Shown: piece by piece, positions 48,536 through 57,804 of the stretch | Position numbering within the stretch: the stretch's first letter is position 1 | How the letters are laid out: the number at the start of each line of letters is the position of its first letter | Assembly (NCBI GenBank): GCA_902764875.1 | Contig: CACWXP010000001.1 | Span: 62,001-126,000 of the forward strand | Origin: an uncultured Eubacteriales bacterium | GTDB taxonomy: Bacteria > Bacillota > Clostridia > Christensenellales > Aristaeellaceae | DNA length: 64,000 nucleotides | Direction: 5' to 3' | The notes under the pieces: generated by a model | What the model was told of the DNA's origin: nothing | What the model saw: the letters and a program-made list of their open reading frames with translations, nothing else | Database searches by the model: none | Position numbers and translations under genes: made by a program

Positions 48536-50716
48536 ATGACGAAACGGAAACTGGCTCAATGGATTGTAAACGCACGATATATACTGCTTGCTGTGACATG
48601 CATCTGTGCTGTACTGGCAGGACTTTTCATCACCAGGACAAAAATCAACTATGACCTGGCCCGGTACCTTTCCGACAGTACCATGACGAAAAAGGCGCTG
48701 AAGGTTATGGATGAGGAATTCGGCACCACCGAACAGCTGCGGATCATGTTCGTGAATCCATCGGAGGAAGCACTGGCGGATTACACCGCGGCAGTGAACC
48801 GACTTCCCGGTGTGCTGATCGCATCCTGTTCTCCGGAGGATACCGTTCAGGACGAAGACGGGAACACCTGTCGGCTGATCTCCGTTACGCTGCAGGATGG
48901 GGACGCGACGGAAACAGTGCGGCAGCTGCGCAACATGTTCCCGGAAGCCGGGAAGTATTACGTGGGCGGCAGCGCGGCAAACCAGCTTGATGTGCAACGC
49001 AGCGTGGCTGATGAGATTCCCATGGTGATGCTCATTGCCGTGGCTGTGGTGTTGATCGTGCTGCTGCTGACCTCTCATGCCTGGCTGGAACCGCTGATTC
49101 TGCTGGTTGTGCTGGCAATTTCCATCGTCATCAACATGGGGACCAATTTCATCTTCCCGGATGTTTCCTTCATTACTTTTGCCGTTAGCGCCATTTTGCA
49201 GCTGGCATTGTCCATTGACTATGCCATCATGCTGCTGCACACCTTCAACGGATACCGGGATAAAGGCATGGATGCCAAAGATGCCATGACTGAGGCACTA
49301 ACGGAGTGCTTTATGCGCATCGCTTCCAGCGCCTTTACGACCATCGCCGGGCTGCTTTCCCTGCTGTTCATGAGTTATACTATTGGATTTGATATCGGCA
49401 TGGTTCTCTCCAAGGGGATCATATGCAGCATGCTCGGCGTATTCCTGCTGATGCCCGCTCTGACGATTCTGATGGAAAAACCGCTGCTTCGCACCCGGCA
49501 TAAACCGCTGAATGTTGGCGGTGACCGCCTGGCCAGCTGGATCACCCGGGCAAAGAAGCCTGTAGCAGCTATTCTGATTCTCACAGTTCTTGGTGGGCTG
49601 TATTGCAACACCCGGAATACCTATTCTTTCTCCCACGCAGATGACAATGCTGAAAGCGACTCTTCCATCATCTCCCGGTACTTTGGCACAACCAACCCCC
49701 TGGTATTTCTGGTTCCCGGCGGCGAGGAGGACAGTGACTATGAAGTGCAGCGGTCTCTGGTTGAAAAGCTGCAGGCTGTTCGCAAGCTAAACGGAGAACC
49801 TGCTGTTACTTCCGTTGCGTCCATGGTCACGACCGGCGCGGCTGCCCTGGAATACTACACCGCAGCGCAGGTGGCGGAGATGACCGGCCAAAGTGAAACG
49901 GCCATCCAACTCTTCTTCTTGATGAACGGTTTCGAAGGCTCTGTTCGGGCGGATCGCCTGCTGGCGGCGGCCGCGCCGTTTGCGGAGAACAATGAGCGGA
50001 TACGGGATCTGCAGGAACAGCTGGCCACGGCACGCCTTGCTTTTTTCGGCAAAACCAAAGGGCGGATCCTTGCGGAGCTGAACTTCTCCAGTTCCGATCC
50101 GGATGCGCCGGACATCATGGAGGAGATTCTGACCGCAGCCAAATCGGTATATGGTGAGGAAGTCCTCGTTACCGGCTCGGCGATGTCCACTTATGATATT
50201 TCAAATGCCTTTCACGGAGACCTGCTGACGGTCAATCTGATTACTTTGCTGGCGATTCTTCTCATTGTGACAATTTCATTCCGGTCTTTCCGGCTGCCGC
50301 TGCTGCTCGTTTTTGTCATTGAAGGCGCCATCTGGATCACCATGGGGGTTTCCTTCCTGATTCACGAATCGATCTTCTTTGTGTCTTATCTGATCTGCCT
50401 GTCCATCCAGATGGGCGCCACCATAGATTACGGCATTCTGCTGTGCGACCAGTACCGTTCCCTGCGGAGAAAAGGAAACGCACCGAAGGAGGCGCTGGCT
50501 GTGGCCATGAAGAATGGGCTTCCAACCATCCTGACATCCGGGACGATCATGATTGTTGCTGGCTTTATAATAGGAAAGAAATGCAGCATTTATTATATCT
50601 ACAGCATCGGCCTGCTGGTCTCCCGGGGCGCCCTGGTTTCCACAGCGCTTGTTCTGTCCCTGCTGCCCGCGCTCCTGCTCCTGTGCGATCGCTGGATTAT
50701 CCGGGCAGAAAAATAG
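48536..50716 (+). CDS. MMPL/RND-family exporter
   Basis: 726 residues from the ATG at 48536 (GAAGG upstream). Architecture is the MMPL two-fold repeat: one helix, a ~150-residue external domain, five to six helices, then the same again. The proton-relay-type membrane segments Q-L-A-L-S-I-D-Y-A-I-M-L-L (first half) and Q-M-G-A-T-I-D-Y-G-I-L-L (second half) both carry the conserved Asp-Tyr. Likely exports lipids, siderophore-like or amphiphilic compounds. Single-gene unit. Confidence 0.87.
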   Translation: MTKRKLAQWIVNARYILLAVTCICAVLAGLFITRTKINYDLARYLSDSTMTKKALKVMDEEFGTTEQLRIMFVNPSEEALADYTAAVNRLPGVLIASCSPEDTVQDEDGNTCRLISVTLQDGDATETVRQLRNMFPEAGKYYVGGSAANQLDVQRSVADEIPMVMLIAVAVVLIVLLLTSHAWLEPLILLVVLAISIVINMGTNFIFPDVSFITFAVSAILQLALSIDYAIMLLHTFNGYRDKGMDAKDAMTEALTECFMRIASSAFTTIAGLLSLLFMSYTIGFDIGMVLSKGIICSMLGVFLLMPALTILMEKPLLRTRHKPLNVGGDRLASWITRAKKPVAAILILTVLGGLYCNTRNTYSFSHADDNAESDSSIISRYFGTTNPLVFLVPGGEEDSDYEVQRSLVEKLQAVRKLNGEPAVTSVASMVTTGAAALEYYTAAQVAEMTGQSETAIQLFFLMNGFEGSVRADRLLAAAAPFAENNERIRDLQEQLATARLAFFGKTKGRILAELNFSSSDPDAPDIMEEILTAAKSVYGEEVLVTGSAMSTYDISNAFHGDLLTVNLITLLAILLIVTISFRSFRLPLLLVFVIEGAIWITMGVSFLIHESIFFVSYLICLSIQMGATIDYGILLCDQYRSLRRKGNAPKEALAVAMKNGLPTILTSGTIMIVAGFIIGKKCSIYYIYSIGLLVSRGALVSTALVLSLLPALLLLCDRWIIRAEK

Positions 50717-50966
50717 CAGATTATAGATATTCGTGTACAAAAATACATATTGCAATATAGATAATTTCAGTAAAAATCCATAATTCAGTATACAATGTGT
50801 ACGAAAACGCGGATATGAGCAACGAAAAAGATGCCGACAAGAATCCGATCCTTGACTAAAAATACTTGTGTGCTATAATAGCAGGGTTGCAGGGAAAGTT
50901 TTTCCTGCAACAGACGATATATGACGGAAAACGAACGGGCGAAGAGAGGGCCAGCGAAGAAGATCG
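50717..50966. other. Intergenic AT-rich region with the wecB promoter
   Basis: 250 bases. No gene or hairpin of note; AT-rich for the first 110 bases. The promoter for the next gene is TTGACT (50852-50857), a 16-bp spacer and TATAAT (50874-50879). Confidence 0.65.
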
Positions 50967-52085
50967 ATGAAAAAGGTAATGGTGGTCTTTGGAACAAGAC
51001 CGGAAGCGATCAAGATGTGCCCCCTGGTGCGGGAACTGAAAACCAGGAAAGGGATTCAGACGGTGGTCTGCGTGACCGGTCAGCACCGGCAGATGCTGGA
51101 CAGCGTTCTGGAAACTTTCGGGGTAACGCCGGATTACGACCTTTCCGTGATGAAAGAGCGGCAGACGCTGTTTGACATCACGACGCGTATCCTATCATCC
51201 TTCCGGCCGGTTCTTGAAGCGGAGAAGCCCGACGTGGTTCTGGTTCACGGGGATACTTCGACAGCGTTCGCAGCAGCATTGACCTGCTTTTATCTGCAGA
51301 TCCCCGTCGGGCACGTGGAAGCGGGACTGCGGACCTATAACATCGATTCCCCCTATCCGGAGGAATTCAACCGGCAGGCGGTCGGGATCATCACCCGGTA
51401 TCATTTCGCCCCGACGCGAAACGCAGCAGAGCACCTGATCCGCGAAGGCAAAGACCCGAAAAGCATCTTTATTACCGGAAACACGGTGATTGACGCCATG
51501 CGTTACACGGTGAAGGAAGACTACAGCCATCCCGAACTGGAATGGGTCGGAGACCGGAAGCTGGTTTTCATCACCGCTCATCGGCGGGAAAACCTCGGGA
51601 AGCCGATGCACCATATGTTCCGGGCGATCCGGAGGGTGCTGGACGAGCATCCCGACTGCAGGGCGGTTTATCCCATTCACATGAACCCGACGGTACGGGA
51701 AGCGGCGGAAGAGGAACTGAGCGGTTGCGACAGGATTCATATCATTGAACCGGTCGACGTGCTGGACTGTCACAACTTTGAGGCCAGATGTCACATCTGT
51801 CTGACGGACTCCGGCGGCATTCAGGAGGAATGCCCCGCGTTCGGACGGCCGGTGCTGGTGATGCGCGACACAACGGAACGCCCGGAGGGCGTTGAAGCCG
51901 GTGTGCTGCGGCTGGTCGGAACGGATGAGGAGACGATTTACCGGAACTTCAGGGAGCTGCTTGAGGATCCGGCATCTTACGACGCGATGGCGCATGCCTG
52001 CAACCCCTATGGGGACGGAAATGCCGCACGGCGCATCGCGGACATTCTTGAAACGGGCAAGTATGAGCCATGGACAGCCGGCTGA
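50967..52085 (+). CDS. wecB: Non-hydrolysing UDP-N-acetylglucosamine 2-epimerase
   Basis: 372 residues, GT-B-like fold, full length for the family. Motifs: F-G-T-R-P-E-A-I-K at the N-terminus, V-H-G-D-T-S, H-V-E-A-G-L-R-T, the T-A-H-R-R-E-N substrate loop and T-D-S-G-G-I-Q-E-E. It converts UDP-GlcNAc to UDP-ManNAc, a precursor of teichoic-acid linkage units and capsules. It sits 19 bases before a GT2, so the pair probably makes an extracellular polysaccharide or linkage unit. Confidence 0.95.
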   Translation: MKKVMVVFGTRPEAIKMCPLVRELKTRKGIQTVVCVTGQHRQMLDSVLETFGVTPDYDLSVMKERQTLFDITTRILSSFRPVLEAEKPDVVLVHGDTSTAFAAALTCFYLQIPVGHVEAGLRTYNIDSPYPEEFNRQAVGIITRYHFAPTRNAAEHLIREGKDPKSIFITGNTVIDAMRYTVKEDYSHPELEWVGDRKLVFITAHRRENLGKPMHHMFRAIRRVLDEHPDCRAVYPIHMNPTVREAAEEELSGCDRIHIIEPVDVLDCHNFEARCHICLTDSGGIQEECPAFGRPVLVMRDTTERPEGVEAGVLRLVGTDEETIYRNFRELLEDPASYDAMAHACNPYGDGNAARRIADILETGKYEPWTAG

Positions 52086-52104
52086 AGGGAACAGGTGAAA
52101 GGGA

Positions 52105-53400
52105 ATGGACTTAATCATAAAGCTTCTGGAGATACTGGCAGGTGCATGCGGTATTTTTATGACATTCAACCTGCTATATCAGATTGTGATCGGGTTCTGG
52201 GGCTTTGGAAAAGCTGAGAAGGATTACAAAGATCACGATCCGCAGATGCGTTTTCTTGTGCTGGTGCCCGCACACAACGAAGAAAGGGTCATCGGAGACA
52301 TTATCGAAAACCTGCAGGAGATGGACTATCCCCGGGAATTATACGATTTCTATATCATTGCCGATAACTGCACGGACGGAACGGCGGAAAAAGCCAGAAG
52401 TCTCGGCGCTAACGTGATCGAGACCCGGAAGGAGTCGGAAGACGCCCCGACCGGAAAGCCCATCGCCCTGAAGAAAGCGCTGGAAGCCATCGGCAACTAT
52501 CATGATCGGTACGACCTGATGATGATCTTCGACGCGGACAACCTGATTGACCACAACATGTTCCGGGAAGTCAACAGCCAGTATCTTGACAAGGGAAGAC
52601 CCGACTTCATTCAATGCTACCTCGGCGCGAAGAACAAGGAAGGCGTGGTGGCCTGGTTCTACTACACGGGCTACACCCTGAGCAACCGCTTTTTCAACCT
52701 TGCCAAGCAGCGCCTGGGCCTGAACGGCGTTCTGGGCGGAACGGGATTTGCCATGAGCACGAGCTATCTTGCCCAGCGGGGCGGGTGGACCACCATGACG
52801 CTGACGGAAGACTACGAGATGCAGGTGGAGGCGATCCTGGATGGTCGGCGGATCCTGTGGAACCACTTTACGCGGGTTTACGACGAAAAGCCCACCCGGC
52901 TTGTTGCCGCGATCCGGCAGCGGGTCCGCTGGGGCCAGGGTCACTGGTATGTGACGCTGCATAACACCGGGAAGTTGTTCCGGGCGTTTTTCTCGGGCCG
53001 GATCAGCCTGGGAGAATTCCTGAGCCTGGGGACCTATATGTACAGCGTGGCCGCGTGCGTGGCCGCGATTGTGCAGATGGTGATCAACGCGGCGCTCTGC
53101 CTCGCCATCCCGGGAAGAGCGTTCTTCGACCTGTCACTGCAGGGATTCGCGATCACGGTTCTGGTGATTTCCTACAGCTATTTCTTCCTGTTCTACTATG
53201 CGGACTGGATGGACAACAGGATCCGCTTCGGCATCAAAACGATTCCGATGATGATCGGCGGGTTCTTCGCCAACGCCATCGTCGGCTTCTTCAACCAGGT
53301 GTTCGGCCTGCTCCGCTGCGGCGATCAGCAGCACTGGGTCAAGACAGAACACTGCATTCACGCGGAAATTGCGTCGAAATCCAGCCATGAGGCGGCCTGA
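52105..53400 (+). CDS. Membrane glycosyltransferase family 2, processive-synthase type
   Basis: 431 residues. An N-terminal helix, a GT-A catalytic domain, then about four C-terminal helices. GT2 residues: D143-A-D145 (nucleotide/metal), T-E235-D236 (base), and Q272-R-V-R-W276 (the Q-x-x-R-W motif of processive enzymes). It likely uses a UDP-sugar to build and extrude a polysaccharide. GAAAGGGA precedes the ATG; same transcript as wecB. Confidence 0.9.
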   Translation: MDLIIKLLEILAGACGIFMTFNLLYQIVIGFWGFGKAEKDYKDHDPQMRFLVLVPAHNEERVIGDIIENLQEMDYPRELYDFYIIADNCTDGTAEKARSLGANVIETRKESEDAPTGKPIALKKALEAIGNYHDRYDLMMIFDADNLIDHNMFREVNSQYLDKGRPDFIQCYLGAKNKEGVVAWFYYTGYTLSNRFFNLAKQRLGLNGVLGGTGFAMSTSYLAQRGGWTTMTLTEDYEMQVEAILDGRRILWNHFTRVYDEKPTRLVAAIRQRVRWGQGHWYVTLHNTGKLFRAFFSGRISLGEFLSLGTYMYSVAACVAAIVQMVINAALCLAIPGRAFFDLSLQGFAITVLVISYSYFFLFYYADWMDNRIRFGIKTIPMMIGGFFANAIVGFFNQVFGLLRCGDQQHWVKTEHCIHAEIASKSSHEAA

Positions 53401-53420
53401 ACAAACAAAAGACTTTGCAA

Positions 53421-53449
53421 CGTCGTGGGAAGCATCCCACGACGCTTTG
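53421..53449 (+). terminator. Terminator after the wecB-GT2 operon
   Basis: A 10-bp perfect stem CGTCGTGGGA/TCCCACGACG (53421-53430 with 53435-53444), 4-nt loop, followed by CTTTGT. The T-run is short. Confidence 0.75.
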
Positions 53450-53484
53450 TGCATCAAAAACCATGACGACAGGAGGATGCTGCC

Positions 53485-54129
53485 ATGACTTGCAGACAGT
53501 GCGGCAGAGAGGCCGCTGGAGAAGGGATTGCCTTCTGCCCCTATTGCGGCGCGAAAATTGTTGCGGCTGAAAACGCTCAGACCTCTGCGGAAGCGGAAAA
53601 ATGGGTGCGGAAAGCATTGAAAATTACCAGCCTGCCGGAAAGGAAAAAGCTTCTGGACCAGGCGAAACAGGCCTGCCCGGATGCGCCGGAAATCGACTGG
53701 GAACTGCTGTTTATCGGCACGCCGAACCCGAAACCGAAGCGGGGGAGAATGGATTTCTCCATCATCAAGAGCTGGCTGCTGCAGATATACCGGAACCCGG
53801 GCGAGTTCAGCGCGGAAGAGCGGAATGCCATGCGGCATGAACTGTTCGAAGGGGAAAAGCTGCGGGCGATTCTGGCGGCATCCGCTGATCCGGAAGCCAA
53901 AATGCAGGAATACCTGAACCGCCTTGGCCGGGAATATGTCGATATCTTCCTGAAGGAAGACAACCGGCTGATGGGCAACATCTTCGGATTCCGGCTCGGG
54001 AAAAACCGCATGAAACCGGTGGAAGACGCCGTGAACGGCATGATTCGGATGATGGAAGCGGACGAAAAACTTTCGGAGGAACAGAGAACGGCGTTGACAG
54101 GGGCGATGAGACAAGCGATTAACTGGTGA
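53485..54129 (+). CDS. Zinc-ribbon protein of unknown function
   Basis: 214 residues. An N-terminal zinc ribbon (C3-x2-C6 and C18-P-Y-C21) precedes a helical, charged region (~30-214) with no recognised domain. Cytoplasmic; no membrane helix. ACAGGAGGATG gives a good start. It ends 14 bases before the MFS gene and is probably co-transcribed with it; no functional link is evident. Confidence 0.7.
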   Translation: MTCRQCGREAAGEGIAFCPYCGAKIVAAENAQTSAEAEKWVRKALKITSLPERKKLLDQAKQACPDAPEIDWELLFIGTPNPKPKRGRMDFSIIKSWLLQIYRNPGEFSAEERNAMRHELFEGEKLRAILAASADPEAKMQEYLNRLGREYVDIFLKEDNRLMGNIFGFRLGKNRMKPVEDAVNGMIRMMEADEKLSEEQRTALTGAMRQAINW

Positions 54130-54143
54130 AAGGACGAAAATCT

Positions 54144-55526
54144 ATGCGGATTCATTTCCGAAAACCGGGACCGTCCTCTTTGTCTCTTCTTTATGATGAA
54201 TTTCAGCTGCCAAAGGCAATCCGCCGGAGTCTGAATCTGATTCTGCTGGCGAATCTCTTCGGAAATCTGCACGGAATTATCTGCGGGGGCGGCACAACCG
54301 CCATGGTCGGCCTGGCCAACGAACTGCATGCCGGTGATCTTGCCTTCGGATTCATCAACGGCATTCCGCAGGCCGCAGCGCTTCTGCAGATTCCTTTTTC
54401 CATGCTGGTTAACCGCACTCACAAACGAAAGAAATATATGCTAACACTCGGTCTTTTTTCACGGGCTTTGTGGATGATATTCGGCCTGATTCCCGTGATT
54501 GTACCGACAAACCCTGCATGGCTTCCTTTATGGACCATGATTTTCCTGCTGGGCATTTCTTCCTGCTGCGGGGCTGTTATCAACGTGTGCTGGCTTCCAT
54601 GGCTTTCCGATCTGGCGCCCAGCCGGATGCGGGGACGGTGGTTTTCTTTCCGGGATATGCTGGTTGCCGGGGTCAACCTTGCGTTCGGACTTCTGGTTGC
54701 ATGGATGCTGGATGCGCTGCCTGTATATAACCGCTACATTATTGTGTTTGCGGTGGGAGGCTTTCTGGGCATGCTGGACATGCTATGCTTTGGCTTTTGC
54801 GTTGAAAAGTACAGTGATTCGCCACGCAGGCTGCACATCGGCCGGGTTTTGAAAAACATTCGGGAAAACAAGGCTTTTTGCCGCCTGGTGGTGATGTGGA
54901 CTGCCTGGTGCTTTACATCCAATCTCGCAGGTCCCTATCTGGCAAGGTATTCCATCAACGACATGGGTCTCTCCTTTATGCAGATGACCGTTTTCGGCAC
55001 GGCTGCAGCAGCGGTGGCAACGGTGACGGTAATGTCCTGCTGGGGGAAGGCTATGAATACATATGGCTGCCGAAGCGTTATGCTGATTTCGACCATCGCA
55101 ACTTCGCTGACAGACGCGTTTTATCTGTTTTCCTCCTACGGAAACATCTGGCCCGTACTGCTACGCAACTTTTTTGGCGCGGCATGCTGGAGCGGATGCA
55201 ACCTGGCGGCAAACAGCATGCAGCTGTCCGCCTCACCGGACGAAGCGCGTCCTTCCTATATTGCCGTGTTCGCATGCATTACTTCCCTGATCGGCGTGGC
55301 ACTGGGCACACTTTGCGGCGGGGCGCTGCTTGAATCCTGGGAGAACGCGGGATGGTTTGCAGGGAAGCCGGATCGGCTTCAGATTCTCGTGATTCTCGGA
55401 GTCGTTCTGCGTCTTCTTGTGACGTTCCTGCTGGTTCCGCCGCTTGAGAATGACAGAGACGGAACCCCCGGACAGATGGTTTCCGCCATTTTCAGAAGGG
55501 TTATCCCTGCCAGGTACAGAAAATAA
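54144..55526 (+). CDS. Major facilitator superfamily transporter
   Basis: 460 residues from the ATG at 54144, nine bases after GAAAGGA; a GTG at 54126 overlaps the previous gene. About twelve membrane helices. The loop 2-3 region has N-R-T-H-K-R-K-K, a weak counterpart of the MFS basic motif, and S-R-M-R-G-R-W-F-S-F-R-D lies in the loop after helix 4. Substrate unknown. Confidence 0.85.
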   Translation: MRIHFRKPGPSSLSLLYDEFQLPKAIRRSLNLILLANLFGNLHGIICGGGTTAMVGLANELHAGDLAFGFINGIPQAAALLQIPFSMLVNRTHKRKKYMLTLGLFSRALWMIFGLIPVIVPTNPAWLPLWTMIFLLGISSCCGAVINVCWLPWLSDLAPSRMRGRWFSFRDMLVAGVNLAFGLLVAWMLDALPVYNRYIIVFAVGGFLGMLDMLCFGFCVEKYSDSPRRLHIGRVLKNIRENKAFCRLVVMWTAWCFTSNLAGPYLARYSINDMGLSFMQMTVFGTAAAAVATVTVMSCWGKAMNTYGCRSVMLISTIATSLTDAFYLFSSYGNIWPVLLRNFFGAACWSGCNLAANSMQLSASPDEARPSYIAVFACITSLIGVALGTLCGGALLESWENAGWFAGKPDRLQILVILGVVLRLLVTFLLVPPLENDRDGTPGQMVSAIFRRVIPARYRK

Positions 55527-55581
55527 GCGGCCGTCACGGAACAATGCGGCAAGAAATAATTGTCTTTCCTTTGCACTTTTG

Positions 55582-55610
55582 TTGTATTTTGGCATCCGGA
55601 AAGGTATACT
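55582..55610 (+). promoter_or_regulatory. Promoter of the liv operon
   Basis: TTGTAT (55582-55587), 17 bp, TATACT (55605-55610), 54 bases before the livJ start. Confidence 0.65.
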
Positions 55611-55664
55611 GTTTAAATCAAAAGGAACAGGAGAATTCCTGGACACCAAAAGGAGGATTATCCC

Positions 55665-56837
55665 ATGAAGAAACTGATTGCTCTGCTTCTGGCAGCCATG
55701 CTGCTGGTTCCCGCCTTTGCAATGGGCGAGAACGTGATCAAGATCGGTGTGTTTGAACCTTCTACCGGCGACAACGGCGCGGGCGGAAAACAGGAAATCC
55801 TTGGCATCCAGTATGCCAACAGCCTGAAACCCACTGTGAATATCGGTGGCGAAGAATACAAGGTTGAACTGGTAATCGAAGACAACCAGTCCGTGAACGA
55901 CAAGGCCGTTACGGCTGCCGCCAGCCTTGTGAACGCCGGCGTGTCTGTGGTACTGGGTTCCTATGGCTCCGGCGTGTGCATGGCTGCGGGCGATACTTTC
56001 GTGGATGCGGAAGTGCCGGCGATCGGCATCAGCTGTACCAATCCCAACGTAACGGCGCTTTGCGATTACTACTGGCGCATCTGCTTCCTGGATCCTTTCC
56101 AGGGTTCTGTCATGGCTAACTTTGCCTTCCAGAAGGGCAGCACCACCGCTTATGTGCTGAATATGCAGGGCGAAGACTATGGCAGCGGCCTGGCCAACTA
56201 CTTTGTGGAAGCTTTCAAGGCCTTGGGTGGAACCGTCGTCGGTGATAAGCCCGAAACCTTCCCGGAAGGCAACAGCGATTTCACCGCATACATCAACAAT
56301 GCCGTGAACGCGGGCTGCGATGTGTTCTTTGCTCCCTGCTCCACCACCTACGCTGCACTGATTATTGACCAGGCCGCCGCGCAGGGCGTCAAGTTCCCGA
56401 TCATGGCGGGCGATACCTGGGAAAACTCCGCGATCCTGAATGCTGCTAAGGGCAAAGAGGTTGAAGTATACTGCTCCACCTTCTTTGACGAGAACGACGA
56501 CGCTGCTGCTGCTGCGGACTTTGTTAAGGGCTTCAAGGAATGGCTGAATGCGGATGCAGGCAATCTGAACAACAACGGCGGAAACGACATTGTTGCTGCA
56601 GTTTCTGCGCTTGGCTTTGACGCGTACAATGTCGCGCTGACTGCCATCGAAGCTGCCGGCAGCGCTGATTCCACGGCGATTGCGGAAGCGCTGCCCGGCG
56701 TAACCTATGAAGGCGTGACCGGAAGCATTGCTTTCGATGACATCGGAGACGCCAAGAAAGACATGGCTTACATCAAGTATGCCAATCCTGAGACCGGCGA
56801 GTTTGACTTTGTGAAGACGCAGAAAGTCGGCGAATAA
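55665..56837 (+). CDS. livJ: Branched-chain amino acid ABC transporter substrate-binding protein
   Basis: 390 residues. Signal peptide ~19 residues ending P-A-F-A/M, with no lipobox Cys. Type I binding-protein fold of the Leu/Ile/Val class: I-K-I-G-V-F-E-P-S-T-G start, the S-Y-G-S-G-V-C pocket loop, and a D-A-Y-N-V-A-L-T-A-I-E-A-A helix. AAAGGAGGATTATCCC precedes the ATG. First gene of a complete LivJHMGF set. Amino-acid or short-chain amide specificity cannot be told apart here. Confidence 0.92.
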   Translation: MKKLIALLLAAMLLVPAFAMGENVIKIGVFEPSTGDNGAGGKQEILGIQYANSLKPTVNIGGEEYKVELVIEDNQSVNDKAVTAAASLVNAGVSVVLGSYGSGVCMAAGDTFVDAEVPAIGISCTNPNVTALCDYYWRICFLDPFQGSVMANFAFQKGSTTAYVLNMQGEDYGSGLANYFVEAFKALGGTVVGDKPETFPEGNSDFTAYINNAVNAGCDVFFAPCSTTYAALIIDQAAAQGVKFPIMAGDTWENSAILNAAKGKEVEVYCSTFFDENDDAAAAADFVKGFKEWLNADAGNLNNNGGNDIVAAVSALGFDAYNVALTAIEAAGSADSTAIAEALPGVTYEGVTGSIAFDDIGDAKKDMAYIKYANPETGEFDFVKTQKVGE

Positions 56838-56854
56838 TTCAGTGTTGAGAAATG

Positions 56855-56881
56855 GGAGCTGCTGCGGTGAGCAGCAGCTCC
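56855..56881 (+). promoter_or_regulatory. Intercistronic hairpin between livJ and livH
   Basis: An 11-bp perfect stem GGAGCTGCTGC/GCAGCAGCTCC (56855-56865 with 56871-56881), 5-nt loop, no good T-run. Same placement as the hairpins after the other two binding-protein genes. Confidence 0.75.
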
Positions 56882-56914
56882 GCTTTAATTATTCCACGGA
56901 AGGGCGAGACTGAT

Positions 56915-57793
56915 ATGTTTGATACGCTGCTCCCTTACCTGCTGGCCGGCATTTCTGTCGGCGGACAGTATGCATTGATCGCGGTAGGATATACGCTGGT
57001 GTATGGTATTCTGCGCCTGATCAACTTTGCCCATGGCGATATTTTCACAGCTGCGGGCTTTTTCATGGTCTATCTGGCTGCAACGATGCCCCCGGCTCTG
57101 GCTATTCCACTGGTGATTCTTCTGACGATCGTCCTCGGCTTCACTGTGGAACGGGTTGCTTATAAACCTCTTCGGACCGCGCCGAGAATGTCGATCATGA
57201 TCTCTGCAATCGGCGTCAGTTATCTGCTTCAGAATCTGATGTGGTATCTGACAGGCGGACTAGCTCGTCAGTATCCGGTGCTTCCCGGATTGGGCGATAC
57301 CATCCAGCTTGGCAGTGCGAGCACAAAGGTTGTCACGCTGGTGACACCGGTTCTGACGATTATACTGGTGGTACTGCTGGTTTTGCTGATCAAGCGGACC
57401 AAGATCGGCATGGCGATGCGCGCAGTGTCAGTGGACTTTGAAACGGCGCAGCTGATGGGGATTAAGATCAACAACGTGATCTCAGTAACGTTTGTTATCG
57501 GATCCGCGATGGCTGCCATCGGTTCCATGCTGTATTTCACAAACTATACGGCCGTAACGCCGACGATCGGCGCGATGCCAGGCCTGAAAGCATTTGTGGC
57601 GGCAGTGTTCGGGGGAATTGGTTCGATTCCGGGCGCCATGATCGGCGCGCTGATTATCGGCATTTGCGAAAACCTGATCAAGGCAGCCGGTCTGACGATG
57701 TTCTCCGATGCGTTTACCTTTGCGCTGCTGATCGTTGTACTGCTGGTGCGGCCGACGGGACTGTTCGGCGAAAAAACGACGGAGAAGGTGTGA
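56915..57793 (+). CDS. livH: Branched-chain amino acid ABC transporter permease LivH
   Basis: 292 residues from the ATG at 56915 (GGAAGGG ten bases upstream); an ATG at 56852 would translate the hairpin. Eight or so helices with the LivH segments G-G-Q-Y-A-L-I-A-V-G-Y-T-L-V-Y-G and F-A-H-G-D. The M-R-A-V-S-V-D loop contacts the ATPases. Forms the channel with LivM. Confidence 0.93.
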   Translation: MFDTLLPYLLAGISVGGQYALIAVGYTLVYGILRLINFAHGDIFTAAGFFMVYLAATMPPALAIPLVILLTIVLGFTVERVAYKPLRTAPRMSIMISAIGVSYLLQNLMWYLTGGLARQYPVLPGLGDTIQLGSASTKVVTLVTPVLTIILVVLLVLLIKRTKIGMAMRAVSVDFETAQLMGIKINNVISVTFVIGSAMAAIGSMLYFTNYTAVTPTIGAMPGLKAFVAAVFGGIGSIPGAMIGALIIGICENLIKAAGLTMFSDAFTFALLIVVLLVRPTGLFGEKTTEKV

Positions 57794-57804
57794 GGTGAAT
57801 GAAG

